Assembly (NCBI RefSeq): GCF_033406955.1
Contig: NZ_CP137734.1
Location: 4,340,001-4,404,000, forward strand
Source: Streptomyces violaceoruber
GTDB taxonomy: Bacteria; Actinomycetota; Actinomycetes; Streptomycetales; Streptomycetaceae
DNA: 64,000 nt
Direction: 5' to 3'
Below the pieces are notes generated by a model that ran no database searches, was not told the DNA's origin, and saw only the letters and a list, made by a program, of their open reading frames with translations. This document shows positions 42,545-50,779 of this stretch, piece after piece (the first letter of the stretch is position 1; every line of letters begins with the position of its first letter). Both the position numbers and the translations under genes were made by a program.

Positions 42545-42720
42545 CCGATCTTTTTGCTCGTCCTTTACCATGAGGGAGAACCCTCGGGCGCCCGGCTGGT
42601 AGCGGCGCCCACTGACCCCGTTAAGGAGTCCCGTTCCGTAATGGAGCCTCCCAGTACCGGCCGTGCCACGGCCGGCCCGCCAGTGCCCCCGTATGCGCGT
42701 GAGGGAAGCGGGGTGGCACG
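42545..42720 (+). promoter_or_regulatory. Long 5' region of the CNNM operon with hairpins
   Basis: The gap before the CNNM gene has an AT-rich start (TCTTTTTGCTCG, then TTTACCAT) resembling a promoter, and two stable hairpins: GGGCGCC/GGCGCCC (42586-42610) and CCGGCCG/CGGCCGG (42657-42675). It could be a structured, metal-sensing leader, because CNNM proteins handle divalent cations; no known riboswitch pattern was matched. Confidence 0.35.
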
Positions 42721-44100
42721 GTGACCGAGGTCCTGCTGCTCCTGCTGGCCCTCCTCCTCACCCTGGCCTGCGCGCTCTTCGTCGCGGCCGAGTTCTCCCT
42801 CACCACCGTCGAGCGCTCCGACCTGGAGCGTGCCGCCGAGTCCGGTGAGCGCGGCGCGGACGGCGCCCTGCGGGCCGTACGCTCCCTGACCCTCCAGCTG
42901 TCCGGCGCCCAGCTCGGCATCACGGTGACCTCGCTGGTCATCGGCATGCTGGCCGAGCCGTCGATCGCGGTGCTGCTGCGCGGCCCGCTGACGGCGATGG
43001 GCCTGGGCGGCGCCGCCTCGACGGTGGCGACCCTGCTCGGCGTGGTGCTCTCCACCGTCGTCCTGATGGTCGTCGGCGAGCTGGTCCCCAAGAACTGGGC
43101 GATCTCCCGCCCGCTGGCCGTCGCGAAGGTCGTCGCGGGCCCGCAGCGCGGCTTCACCACCGCCTTCGGCCCCTTCATCCGGCACCTGAACAACACGGCG
43201 AACCGGTTCGTGCGCCGCTTCGGCCTGGAACCGGCCGAGGAGCTGGCGTCCGTCCGCAGCGCCGAGGAGCTGGTCGCCCTCGCCCAGCACTCGGCCGCGG
43301 AGGGCGCCCTGGAGGCGGACTCGGCCGAGCTGTTCGTCCGTACGCTGCACCTGAGCGAGCTGACCGCGGAGAACGTCATGACGCCGCGCGTGGACGTCAA
43401 GGCCCTGGAGGCCCACGCCACCGCCGCCGACGCCGCGAACCTCTCGCACGCCACCGGCCTGTCCCGCTTCCCGGTCTACCGGGACAGCCTGGACGAGGTC
43501 GTCGGCACCGTCCACATCCGCGACGTGCTGGCCCTGGAGCCGGAGAAGCGCCGGGCCACCCCCGTCACCGAGCTGGCCACCGCGCCGCTCCTGGTGCCGG
43601 ACAGCCTGCCCGCCGACCGCCTCCTGGAGCGCATGCGCGCCAGCCGCACCATGGCCGTCGTCATCGACGAGTACGGCGGCACGGCGGGCGTGGCGACCGT
43701 CGAGGACATCGTCGAGGAGGTCGTCGGCGAGGTGCGCGACGAGCACGACCCGGTCGAGATACCGGACCTGCTGCCCGCCCCCGCGGACCCCGACGGCCGC
43801 GCGGCCTGGGAGGCCGACGGCTCGCTGCGCCTGGACCACCTGGAGCGCATCGGCCTGACCGCGCCGGAGGGACCGTACGAGACCCTGGCCGGCCTGGTCG
43901 CCACCCACCTGACACGCATCCCCGCCAAGGGTGACGTGGTCGCCCTGGACGGCTGGCGCATCGACGTCCTCGACGTCGACCACCACCGCGCCGACCGCCT
44001 CCGCGTCACGGCCCCCGTGCCGGACGACGCCCGGTCGGCCTACGCGCGGCAGCCGGTCGGCGACCGGTCGGCACGGGACGAGCGGGAGCTGGCCCGATGA
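42721..44100 (+). CDS. CNNM/CorC family transporter (DUF21-CBS-CorC/HlyC)
   Basis: Membrane protein of 459 aa. Domains: DUF21 transmembrane domain (about 1-190, 4 helices; VAAEFSLTTVERSDLE, GELVPKNWAISRP), two CBS domains (about 205-335), then a CorC/HlyC C-terminal domain (about 350-440). Members are linked to Mg2+/Co2+ efflux. GTG 42721 follows AAGCGGGG. The stop overlaps the next gene's ATG (ATGA), so the two are translationally coupled. Confidence 0.92.
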   Translation: MTEVLLLLLALLLTLACALFVAAEFSLTTVERSDLERAAESGERGADGALRAVRSLTLQLSGAQLGITVTSLVIGMLAEPSIAVLLRGPLTAMGLGGAASTVATLLGVVLSTVVLMVVGELVPKNWAISRPLAVAKVVAGPQRGFTTAFGPFIRHLNNTANRFVRRFGLEPAEELASVRSAEELVALAQHSAAEGALEADSAELFVRTLHLSELTAENVMTPRVDVKALEAHATAADAANLSHATGLSRFPVYRDSLDEVVGTVHIRDVLALEPEKRRATPVTELATAPLLVPDSLPADRLLERMRASRTMAVVIDEYGGTAGVATVEDIVEEVVGEVRDEHDPVEIPDLLPAPADPDGRAAWEADGSLRLDHLERIGLTAPEGPYETLAGLVATHLTRIPAKGDVVALDGWRIDVLDVDHHRADRLRVTAPVPDDARSAYARQPVGDRSARDERELAR

Positions 44101-45122
44101 CCGTCGTACAGCTCTTCGTCGGCGCGCTGACGCTGCTGACCAACGCGTTCTTCGTGGGCGCCGAGTTCGCCATGATCTCGGTGCGCCGCAGCCAGATCGA
44201 GCCGCGCGCGAAGACGGGCGACAAGCGCGCCCGGATGACCCTGTGGGGCCTGCAGCACATCTCCCAGATGATGGCCACGGCCCAGCTCGGCATCACCGTC
44301 TCCTCCCTGGTGCTCGGCGCGGTCGCGGAGCCGGCCATCGCGCACCTGATGGAGCCGGTGTTCGAGGCGGTCCACATGCCGCACGCGCTGGTCCACCCGG
44401 TGGCCTTCGCCATCGCCCTCACCCTGGCGACGTATCTCCACATGCTGATCGGCGAGATGATCCCGAAGAACATCGCGCTGGCCGCCCCGGCGACCACCGC
44501 GCTGCTCCTCGGCCCGCCGCTGGTCGCCCTCACCCGGGCCCTGAAGCCGGTCGTCTTCGGCATCAACGCCTTCGCCAACACGCTCCTCAAGCTGCTGCGG
44601 GTGGAGCCGAAGGACGAGGTCGAGGCCGTCTTCACCGACGACCAGCTGGCCCGCATGGTGGTCGACGCCAGCGAGGCCGGACTACTCACCCCGGCCGACG
44701 GCGAGCGCCTGCGCGACGCGCTGGAGCTGGGCACCCGGCCGGTCGGCGAGATCCTGGTCCCGGCCCAGAAGATGCGCACCGTCCCGCACACGGTCACCCC
44801 GGCCCAGCTGGAACGCATGGCCGCCGACGCGGGCTACTCCCGCTTCCCGGTCACCGGCCCCGGCGGCACGGTCCTCGGCTACCTGCACATCAAGGACACC
44901 CTGGGCCTGACCGACCGCGAGAGCCCCTTCCCGCGCACGGCCCTGCACCGCGTCACCCGCGTCCGCATCGACACCCCCCTGGACGACACCCTCACCGCCC
45001 TGCGCACCGAGGACAGTCACCTGGCCGCCGTCACCGGCGAGACGGGCTCGGTCCTGGGCTTCGTCACGATGGAGGACGTCCTGACGGAACTGGTGGGCCC
45101 GACGACGCCGGTGGCGTCGTAA
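44097..45122 (+). CDS. Second CNNM family protein, lacking CorC/HlyC domain
   Basis: Membrane protein of 341 aa with DUF21 (about 1-185; VGAEFAMISVRRSQIE, GEMIPKNIALAAP) and two CBS domains (about 200-335), ending without the CorC/HlyC domain. Probably forms a hetero-oligomer with the upstream partner. ATG 44097 overlaps the first gene's stop. A hairpin terminator follows. Confidence 0.92.
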   Translation: MTVVQLFVGALTLLTNAFFVGAEFAMISVRRSQIEPRAKTGDKRARMTLWGLQHISQMMATAQLGITVSSLVLGAVAEPAIAHLMEPVFEAVHMPHALVHPVAFAIALTLATYLHMLIGEMIPKNIALAAPATTALLLGPPLVALTRALKPVVFGINAFANTLLKLLRVEPKDEVEAVFTDDQLARMVVDASEAGLLTPADGERLRDALELGTRPVGEILVPAQKMRTVPHTVTPAQLERMAADAGYSRFPVTGPGGTVLGYLHIKDTLGLTDRESPFPRTALHRVTRVRIDTPLDDTLTALRTEDSHLAAVTGETGSVLGFVTMEDVLTELVGPTTPVAS

Positions 45123-45126
45123 CACG

Positions 45127-45158
45127 ACGCGGCCGATCGCCCCCCCGGTCGGCCGCGT
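45127..45158 (+). terminator. Terminator after the CNNM operon
   Basis: 10-bp stem ACGCGGCCGA / TCGGCCGCGT with a 12-base loop, followed by TCC. Confidence 0.82.
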
Positions 45159-45239
45159 TCCGTTCCCTTCCAGGCGCCTTGTGCGCTTGGCCCCCGATTG
45201 CCCCCACCACGCATTAGAGTGCCGCCGTGCGCTGAGTGT

Positions 45240-45289
45240 GCTGTGAGTCACAGCGCGACACGGCGGACGGGCTAGGGGAGTCCGTCCGC
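45240..45289 (+). promoter_or_regulatory. Palindrome and hairpin upstream of the TerD-nuclease gene
   Basis: GCTGTGAGTCACAGC (45240-45254) is a perfect 7-1-7 palindrome; a few bases later GCGGACGG/CCGTCCGC (45263-45289) forms a hairpin 29 bases before the GTG. A TAGAGT hexamer at about 45215 could be the -10. Likely operator and leader for the TerD fusion gene. Confidence 0.45.
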
Positions 45290-45317
45290 GCTCGAACGCA
45301 AGTGCTTGGGGGGTTCT

Positions 45318-47402
45318 GTGTACGAAATGGTCAAGGGGTCCAACATCGCCCTGTCGTCTCTGAGTGACAGCGTCGGCTCGGTGATCGTGAGCCTGGGATG
45401 GGCCAGTCCGACCGGCGAGGGCGATGCGGACGTGTCCGTCCTGCTCCTGGGCGGCCAGGGGAAGGTGCGCAGCGACGCCGACTTCTACTTCTACAACAAC
45501 GCGGTTGCCGCCGACGGCAGTGTGCAGCTCCTGGGCAAGGCTCCCACGGGGGAGGGCAGCGAGGACCGTATCGTCTTCGACCTGACGGCGATTCCGCCGG
45601 ACGTGGAGCGGGCGGTCGTCGCGGCGAGCCGGTACGGGGGCGCTCGTTTCGGAGAGTTGGACGACCTTCGGGTGACCTTGGCCGACGGGACCGGCGACGG
45701 CCTGCTGCGGTTCGCGATCGATGACGCCGGGTCGGTGAGCGCCTTCATCTTCGGCGAGTTGTACCGCCGCGGTGAGGAGTGGAAGTTCCGGGCCGTCGGC
45801 CAGGGCTACGACAACGGCCTGGCCGGGCTTGCGACCGACTTCGGCGTGGACATCGACGACGACGCGTCCGACGAGGTCGAGCAGCCGGACGACGAGGCGG
45901 AGGACGTCGTCCGGCCCGCGGCTGCCACCGCGGAGCAGCTGCCCCGCTCCCCGGAGCCGGAATCCTCACCCACGGCGACGGCCGAGCAGGTGCCGTCCGC
46001 GCCGTTGGAAGCGGTCCCCGCTCCCCGGCGGTCGGAGGAGGACGCGCAGTCGAAGAAGACCGCCGTACGCCCGCGCACCGCCAAGAAGAAGGTCACCCTG
46101 CCCAAGGTGGTGAAGAAGTCCCTCGCGGAGAACGACTCCTGGAAGGAGGCAAGGCTCTTCCCGGTGTCGGCGCTCAAGAGCGACCGGGACCGCGAGACAC
46201 GTGCCACCTCGGTGCTGCTTTCGGTGATGGCGCAGGTGCCGGAGTTCGGCAGGAGGCTCACCGCCGCCTTCGGTGCTCCGGCCGGCCGCATGGAGACCTT
46301 CACCGAGGTTTCGTTGCCGCACGGCGACACCCCGCGCCGCCCGGACGGTGTCATCCGGGTGGAGCGGGCCGGCAAGTTGTGGACGGCGCTGGTCGAGACC
46401 AAGACCAACGGCAACGCACTCAAGCCCGAACAGGTGCAGGCGTACGCGGACATCGCCGCCAGACGCGGCTACGAGGCCGTCATCACGCTCTCGAACGACG
46501 TCGCGCTGGAGGGCAGCCCGCTCGTCGACGTCAAGATCGACGGCCGGCGCAAGCACAAGGTGGCCCTGTGGCACCTGTCCTGGGCCGAGGTGGCCCACCA
46601 GGCACAGATGCTGCTGCGGCACGAGGGTGTGGGCAACGCCGCACACGCCTGGCTGCTTCAGGAGCTTCTCCACTATCTCCAGCACGAGAACTCCGGCTGC
46701 CACGGCTTTCAGAACATGGGCGCGGCCTGGGTGCCCGTTCGCCGCGGCATCGACGACGAGACCCTGTGCCAGGGCGATCCGCGCCTGCTGGAGGTGGTCG
46801 AGAGCTGGGAGCGTCTCATCAGGCAGGTCTGCCTGGGACTCGGCGGCGAACTCGGGCACAAGGTGCTCCCCGTACGGCGCGCCAAGCGCGGAGCCGATCC
46901 CGGGGCCCGGCGGGCGGACATGGCGGACCGCCTGTGCACGGACGGCAGACTGCACGCCGAACTGCGCATCGAAGGCACCCCGGGCGTACTGGCGATCACC
47001 GCCGACCTGCGGACCGGGAAGCTGCGCACGTCCTTCGACATCCCGGCACCCGAGCAGGGGTACCCCCTGACCTGGTCGAAGCGCCTCATCAGACGGCTCG
47101 CCGAGGCACCGGCCGACCTGCATGTGGAAACCCTTGTCGAAGGCGAAGCGGGAGGACCGCGGGGCACTCTGGAGCGGCTGCGCCCGGAGCCCGCGGACAT
47201 GCTCCCGAAGAACGGAGCCCAGATCACCGGCTTCCGGCTCTCCCTCTTCAAGGGCATGGGCAACTCCCGCGGCAATACGGAGTCGGGCTTCATCCGGAGC
47301 GTCGACGACGCCGTGCAGCGGTTCCACGCCTCCGTCGTCACTTCCCTGGACCGGTCGGCTCCACGACCGACGCCCTCGGCGGAACACGCCGCGGCGACCT
47401 GA
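45318..47402 (+). CDS. TerD domain fused to PD-(D/E)XK-like nuclease region
   Basis: Protein of 694 aa. Residues about 1-185 form a TerD domain: GKVRSDADFYFYNN and GQGYDNGLAGLATDFGV are its Ca2+-binding and C-terminal signatures. A linker, acidic then Lys-rich (about 186-275), follows. Residues about 280-480 carry a PD-(D/E)XK-like pattern: RPDGVI (Asp343), LVETKTNG (Glu360, Lys362) and EQVQAYAD, consistent with a restriction-type nuclease. The C-terminal 200 residues, including LLHYLQHENSG and GFRLSLFKGMGNSRG, match nothing I recognise. GTG 45318 with GGGGGG upstream. G+C at third positions is slightly lower than neighbours, suggesting acquisition. Not adjacent to any methylase. Confidence 0.85.
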   Translation: MYEMVKGSNIALSSLSDSVGSVIVSLGWASPTGEGDADVSVLLLGGQGKVRSDADFYFYNNAVAADGSVQLLGKAPTGEGSEDRIVFDLTAIPPDVERAVVAASRYGGARFGELDDLRVTLADGTGDGLLRFAIDDAGSVSAFIFGELYRRGEEWKFRAVGQGYDNGLAGLATDFGVDIDDDASDEVEQPDDEAEDVVRPAAATAEQLPRSPEPESSPTATAEQVPSAPLEAVPAPRRSEEDAQSKKTAVRPRTAKKKVTLPKVVKKSLAENDSWKEARLFPVSALKSDRDRETRATSVLLSVMAQVPEFGRRLTAAFGAPAGRMETFTEVSLPHGDTPRRPDGVIRVERAGKLWTALVETKTNGNALKPEQVQAYADIAARRGYEAVITLSNDVALEGSPLVDVKIDGRRKHKVALWHLSWAEVAHQAQMLLRHEGVGNAAHAWLLQELLHYLQHENSGCHGFQNMGAAWVPVRRGIDDETLCQGDPRLLEVVESWERLIRQVCLGLGGELGHKVLPVRRAKRGADPGARRADMADRLCTDGRLHAELRIEGTPGVLAITADLRTGKLRTSFDIPAPEQGYPLTWSKRLIRRLAEAPADLHVETLVEGEAGGPRGTLERLRPEPADMLPKNGAQITGFRLSLFKGMGNSRGNTESGFIRSVDDAVQRFHASVVTSLDRSAPRPTPSAEHAAAT

Positions 47403-47843
47403 TCACCGAACGACGGCGAGAGCCCCGGCCGTGCGAACGGCCGGGCCGGACCCGATGCAGGGGGGCACCGGTGGGCTCCGGTCCGGTGCGGGACGCTTGC
47501 CGCATGTTCGAGGCGATCCCGTGGCGTAGCCATGCACGCGCCAATGACCGTCGTGGGGACCGAACTGTGCCTGATGTCGCCCTCGAACCGGACGGCCCGG
47601 AGGCCGCGCTCCTCGGCGTCCTCCGGATCGCCACGCCCTGGGCGCTGGGTGCCCCGGGAACGAATGGTGAGTCCGACGGGGTCGCTTCGGCGAACTCCGG
47701 GTTCCGCTTCGCCGTTGCGGGAGTCGAGTGGATGGAGCTCCGCGCCACCGAGTGTCGGGTCTGACCCGGGAACCTCGGCATGACCGTGTTCGTCTCCCCC
47801 CACGACAGCGACAACGACATCCGTACCGTCGGAGGAGACGCCC
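47403..47843. other. Gap of 441 bases with no convincing gene
   Basis: No convincing gene here. A frame running to 47764 reads VALEPDGPEAALLGVLRIATPWALG and ends FAVAGVEWMELRATECRV, which has a protein-like texture but no start or ribosome-binding site and no family, so it could be a decayed 3' fragment. The first 45 bases hold a terminator hairpin (47424-47445). The last 30 hold the GGAGGAG site of the next gene. Confidence 0.4.
47424..47445 (+). terminator. Terminator after the TerD-nuclease gene
   Basis: Perfect 9-bp stem CCCGGCCGT / ACGGCCGGG with a 4-base loop, 22 bases after the stop codon. Confidence 0.78.
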
Positions 47844-48356
47844 ATGGCCATGGTCGGCCTGTTCTGGATCACTGAGGGGTGTGTGTATCTGGGGGCGAAG
47901 CCCGCCGGTGCGGGGCCCGGTGTGCGGCTGACCGAGGGCGGGGTGGAGATCCTGGGGACCGGGCAGGGCGGCCGGTCCTGGGGGTGGGACGAGGTGCGGG
48001 GGCTGGACGTGCGGGACGTGGCCGTGCGGTCGGCCGGGCGGCGGCTGGCGTCCATGGCGTTCGACTCGGTCGTCGTGCTGATCACCGGCGACGGCGAACA
48101 GCCGCCGCTCTTCACGGTGCTGGTGGAGACGGAGGGCGACGGCACGGTCGAGGCGAGCGTCCTGGCCGCCGTCACCGGCGGTATCCACACGCCCGACGAG
48201 TACGACCTCTCCCGCGCCCTCCTCGCCCGCCTCGCCGACGGCACCACCACCGTCGGCGAACTGCTCCGCTGGCGCCGGGACGAGCCCGAAGACGTCGCCC
48301 CCGCCAAGGACCAGCGCCTGGCGCTGCTGCGGGAGTGGACGGCGGCCACCGTCTGA
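47844..48356 (+). CDS. Conserved Streptomyces hypothetical protein
   Basis: Soluble protein of 170 aa of unknown function. It opens with a PH-like beta sandwich pattern (VGLFWITEGCVYLGAKPAGAG..GVRLTEGGVEILG) and continues with SWGWDEVRGLDVRDVAVRSAGRRLASMAFDSVVVLI, similar to small conserved actinobacterial proteins. ATG 47844 has GGAGGAGAC just upstream. It stands between the TerD-nuclease region and the DUF1023 operon with its own terminator-like hairpin (48361-48388). Confidence 0.7.
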   Translation: MAMVGLFWITEGCVYLGAKPAGAGPGVRLTEGGVEILGTGQGGRSWGWDEVRGLDVRDVAVRSAGRRLASMAFDSVVVLITGDGEQPPLFTVLVETEGDGTVEASVLAAVTGGIHTPDEYDLSRALLARLADGTTTVGELLRWRRDEPEDVAPAKDQRLALLREWTAATV

Positions 48357-48360
48357 CGGG

Positions 48361-48388
48361 CGGGCCGGTCACCGACGCGGCCGGCCCG
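48361..48388 (+). terminator. Terminator after the 47844 gene
   Basis: 8-bp stem CGGGCCGG / CCGGCCCG, loop 12, starting just after the stop codon. Confidence 0.6.
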
Positions 48389-48395
48389 TGACCGA

Positions 48396-48440
48396 CCCCC
48401 TACCGGGGTATCACTCCGGGCTTGGCTCTCCGGAGTGACG
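48396..48440 (+). promoter_or_regulatory. Shared 45-bp regulatory sequence, copy A
   Basis: CCCCCTACCGGGGTA followed after 11 bases by TTGGCTCTCCGG and then TGACG. The same arrangement, with equal spacing, recurs at 53927-53971. Here ACTCCGG-N10-CCGGAGT adds a perfect inverted repeat. It lies 68 bases before the DUF1023 gene and is a probable regulator-promoter unit. Confidence 0.75.
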
Positions 48441-48507
48441 TCCCGGCTCGTACCGGCTTCCTACCTTCCCTCCGTCAGCGTCACGACGAGACGGAGGAGG
48501 CGGACCG

Positions 48508-49485
48508 ATGGGTCGCTTCAGGAGGGTCCTGACCACCGCCGTACTGACCACGCTGCTGGTCGGCGGCACGGCCGGCTGGGCGTCGGCGAGCAGTGCGAGC
48601 GTGCCCGGCGGCCCGCTCCCCGGCACCGCCGCCTGGCTGGCGGACGACTCCCTGGGCAGGGAGCTGCCGGACCCCGGCACGGCCACCCCGGCCGAGGTGG
48701 CGGCCTTCTTCGCCGGTCTGAGCGACGTCCAGCGGCACAGACTCGCCGAGGACCACCCCGCCGTGGTGGGCAACCTCGACGGCGTCCCCGTGCACCTCCG
48801 TTACGAGGCCAACGCGCCCGCGGGGGACCGGGTGCTGGCGTACGACCCGCGCGGGCGCGGAACGATCGCGCGGGTCGCGGGCGACCTGGAGAACGCCGCC
48901 CACGTCTCGGTGATCGTCCCGGGCTCGGACATCGACGCCGAGACCTTCGACCGTACGGCGCAGCGGGCCGCCGACCTCCAGGCGGCGGCGGGCGACGACA
49001 CGGCCGTCATCGCCTGGGCCGGGTACACGACGCCCTCCGGCATCGGACCCGACCTGGCGACGGGCCGGCTCGCCGAGGCGGGGGCCGAGCGGCTGGCCCG
49101 CCTCACCGAGGGGCTGGACGCGGCCGGTCTCCCCGATCCCTCCCTCTTCTGCCACAGCTACGGCTCGGTGGTCTGCGGCCTCGCCGCCGACGACACCGAC
49201 GCCCGGGACATCGTCGTCATGGGCTCGCCCGGCATGCGCGCCGACGACGTCGGAGCCCTCGGCACCGACGCCCACGTCTGGGCGGCGAAGTCCCCGGACG
49301 ACTGGATCGACCGCGTGCCCAACGTCGAGTTCCTGGGCCTCGGCCACGGCGCCGACCCCACCTCGCCCGGCTTCGGCGCGACCGTCCTGCCCGCCGACGA
49401 CGTCCCGGCACACGACGAGTACTTCACGCCCGGCACCTCCACCCTGGCCGCGTTCGCGGCGATCGCGGACGGAGAGCGCCCGTGA
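48508..49485 (+). CDS. Secreted alpha/beta hydrolase, DUF1023 family
   Basis: Exported protein of 325 aa with a Sec-type signal (about residues 1-30, RVLTTAVLTTLLVGGTAGWASA) and a DUF1023 alpha/beta hydrolase domain. The nucleophile Ser is in CHSYGS, preceded by VSVIVPGSDIDAETF; an acid Asp near KSPDDWIDRVPN and His in APAHDEYF are likely. Role in cell-envelope lipid or polymer metabolism is plausible. ATG 48508 behind CGGAGGAGG. Its GTGA overlap with the acyltransferase gene indicates a coupled operon. Confidence 0.88.
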   Translation: MGRFRRVLTTAVLTTLLVGGTAGWASASSASVPGGPLPGTAAWLADDSLGRELPDPGTATPAEVAAFFAGLSDVQRHRLAEDHPAVVGNLDGVPVHLRYEANAPAGDRVLAYDPRGRGTIARVAGDLENAAHVSVIVPGSDIDAETFDRTAQRAADLQAAAGDDTAVIAWAGYTTPSGIGPDLATGRLAEAGAERLARLTEGLDAAGLPDPSLFCHSYGSVVCGLAADDTDARDIVVMGSPGMRADDVGALGTDAHVWAAKSPDDWIDRVPNVEFLGLGHGADPTSPGFGATVLPADDVPAHDEYFTPGTSTLAAFAAIADGERP

Positions 49486-50705
49486 GAGGGCTCGTGAGGA
49501 GGCTGCTCGCCAAGCTCGCCCGGCTCGGCGCCCGGGTCGACGAGCGGACCCCGGCCCACCGCGACCGCGCCGTCGACGGCCTGCGCGCGCTGGCGCTGCT
49601 GGCCGTGCCCACCGGTCACTGGCTGGTCGGCGGGTTCACCCTCGACGGCGGCGGGCTGCACAACGCCAGCCCGCTGGCCACGTTCGGCGCCCTGGCCCCG
49701 GCGAGCTGGGTCCTCCAGATGCTGGGCATCTTCTTCCTCGTCGGCGGCTACTCCTCGGTCCTCTCCTACCGGCGTCGCAAGGGATCGGTCCGGGAGTGGA
49801 CGGCCGGGCGGCTCAGGCGGCTGGGGCGCCCGGTCCTCGGCGTCACGGCCGTATGGGCGCTGCTCCTTCCTGTCCTGCACTACGGCCTCGGTGTGCCGGG
49901 CGACACGCTGCACACCGCCGCCACGCTGGTCGTCCAGCCGTTGTGGTTCGTCGGCGTCTACGCCGTGATCACGGCCCTCACGCCGTACTGCGTCCGCGCG
50001 TCCGAACGCCTGGGCGCCCGGGCCGCGGTGCCGTTGATCGGAGCCGTCGCGGTGGTCGACCTCCTGCGGTACGGGCCCTTCGCGGACGCGATGCCGTCCT
50101 GGCTGAGTCTGCTCAATCTGCTGCCGGGCTGGATGTTCGCCTACCAACTGGGCGTGTCCTGGGCGGACCGGCGGATCGGCCGGCGCGGGGCGTGGCTGCT
50201 GCTGGCGGGCGGTACGGCGCTGTTCGCCGTGCTGCTGCTCGCCTTCCACTACCCGATGTCGATGGTGGGCGTGCCCGGCGAGGCCCGGACCAACTCCCAC
50301 CCGCCGTCCCTGCTGGTCCTCGCGCTCGCCGCCGCCCAGTCCGGCGCGGCGATCCTGCTGCGCGACCGGCTGGCCCGGCTGCTGCGGCGGCCCGCCCTGT
50401 GGGCGCCGGTGGTGATCGTCAACCTGTCGGCGATGACGATCCTGTGCTGGCACCAGACGGCGATGCTCGCCGCCGCAGTCCCCGGCTCGTACTTCGGTGA
50501 GATCCCCGGGCTGACCGCCGCACCCGACACGGGCGGCTGGGTCCTGGCCCGGCTGGCCTGGATGCCGCTCTTCGCGGGGCTGCTCGCGGCCGTCGCGAGG
50601 TTCGCCCGCCCGCTGGAGTCCCCGTGGGACCGCACCGGCACGGCCCGGCGCGCGGCGGCGGCGGTGCTGGCGGCGGGCTTCGGCTACTTCGCCCTGGCGG
50701 CGTGA
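49482..50705 (+). CDS. Acyltransferase 3 family membrane protein
   Basis: Integral membrane protein of 407 aa with about ten hydrophobic helices. The family signature RAVDGLRALALLAVPTGHWLVGG (His near the membrane interface) and later WFVGVYAVITALTPYC are characteristic of acyltransferase 3, which O-acylates extracellular polysaccharides or antibiotics. GTG 49482 overlaps the DUF1023 stop. The acyl acceptor is unknown. Confidence 0.85.
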   Translation: MRGLVRRLLAKLARLGARVDERTPAHRDRAVDGLRALALLAVPTGHWLVGGFTLDGGGLHNASPLATFGALAPASWVLQMLGIFFLVGGYSSVLSYRRRKGSVREWTAGRLRRLGRPVLGVTAVWALLLPVLHYGLGVPGDTLHTAATLVVQPLWFVGVYAVITALTPYCVRASERLGARAAVPLIGAVAVVDLLRYGPFADAMPSWLSLLNLLPGWMFAYQLGVSWADRRIGRRGAWLLLAGGTALFAVLLLAFHYPMSMVGVPGEARTNSHPPSLLVLALAAAQSGAAILLRDRLARLLRRPALWAPVVIVNLSAMTILCWHQTAMLAAAVPGSYFGEIPGLTAAPDTGGWVLARLAWMPLFAGLLAAVARFARPLESPWDRTGTARRAAAAVLAAGFGYFALAA

Positions 50706-50779
50706 GCCGCCAACTCCCAGCGGCCCGGACCGACCCGGCCCGGCCGCGCCGTCCCCGACCACACCATCAAGGAGCCCTC

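Noticed and set aside
42545..42720. Known riboswitch (M-box, yybP-ykoY, ydaO) before the CNNM operon
   Set aside because: None of the conserved core motifs could be aligned by eye, so only a structured leader is reported.
45779..47764. 661-codon frame overlapping the TerD-nuclease gene on the plus strand
   Set aside because: It has no start with a ribosome site, Arg/Gly-rich text without motifs, and the TerD-frame has clear domains.
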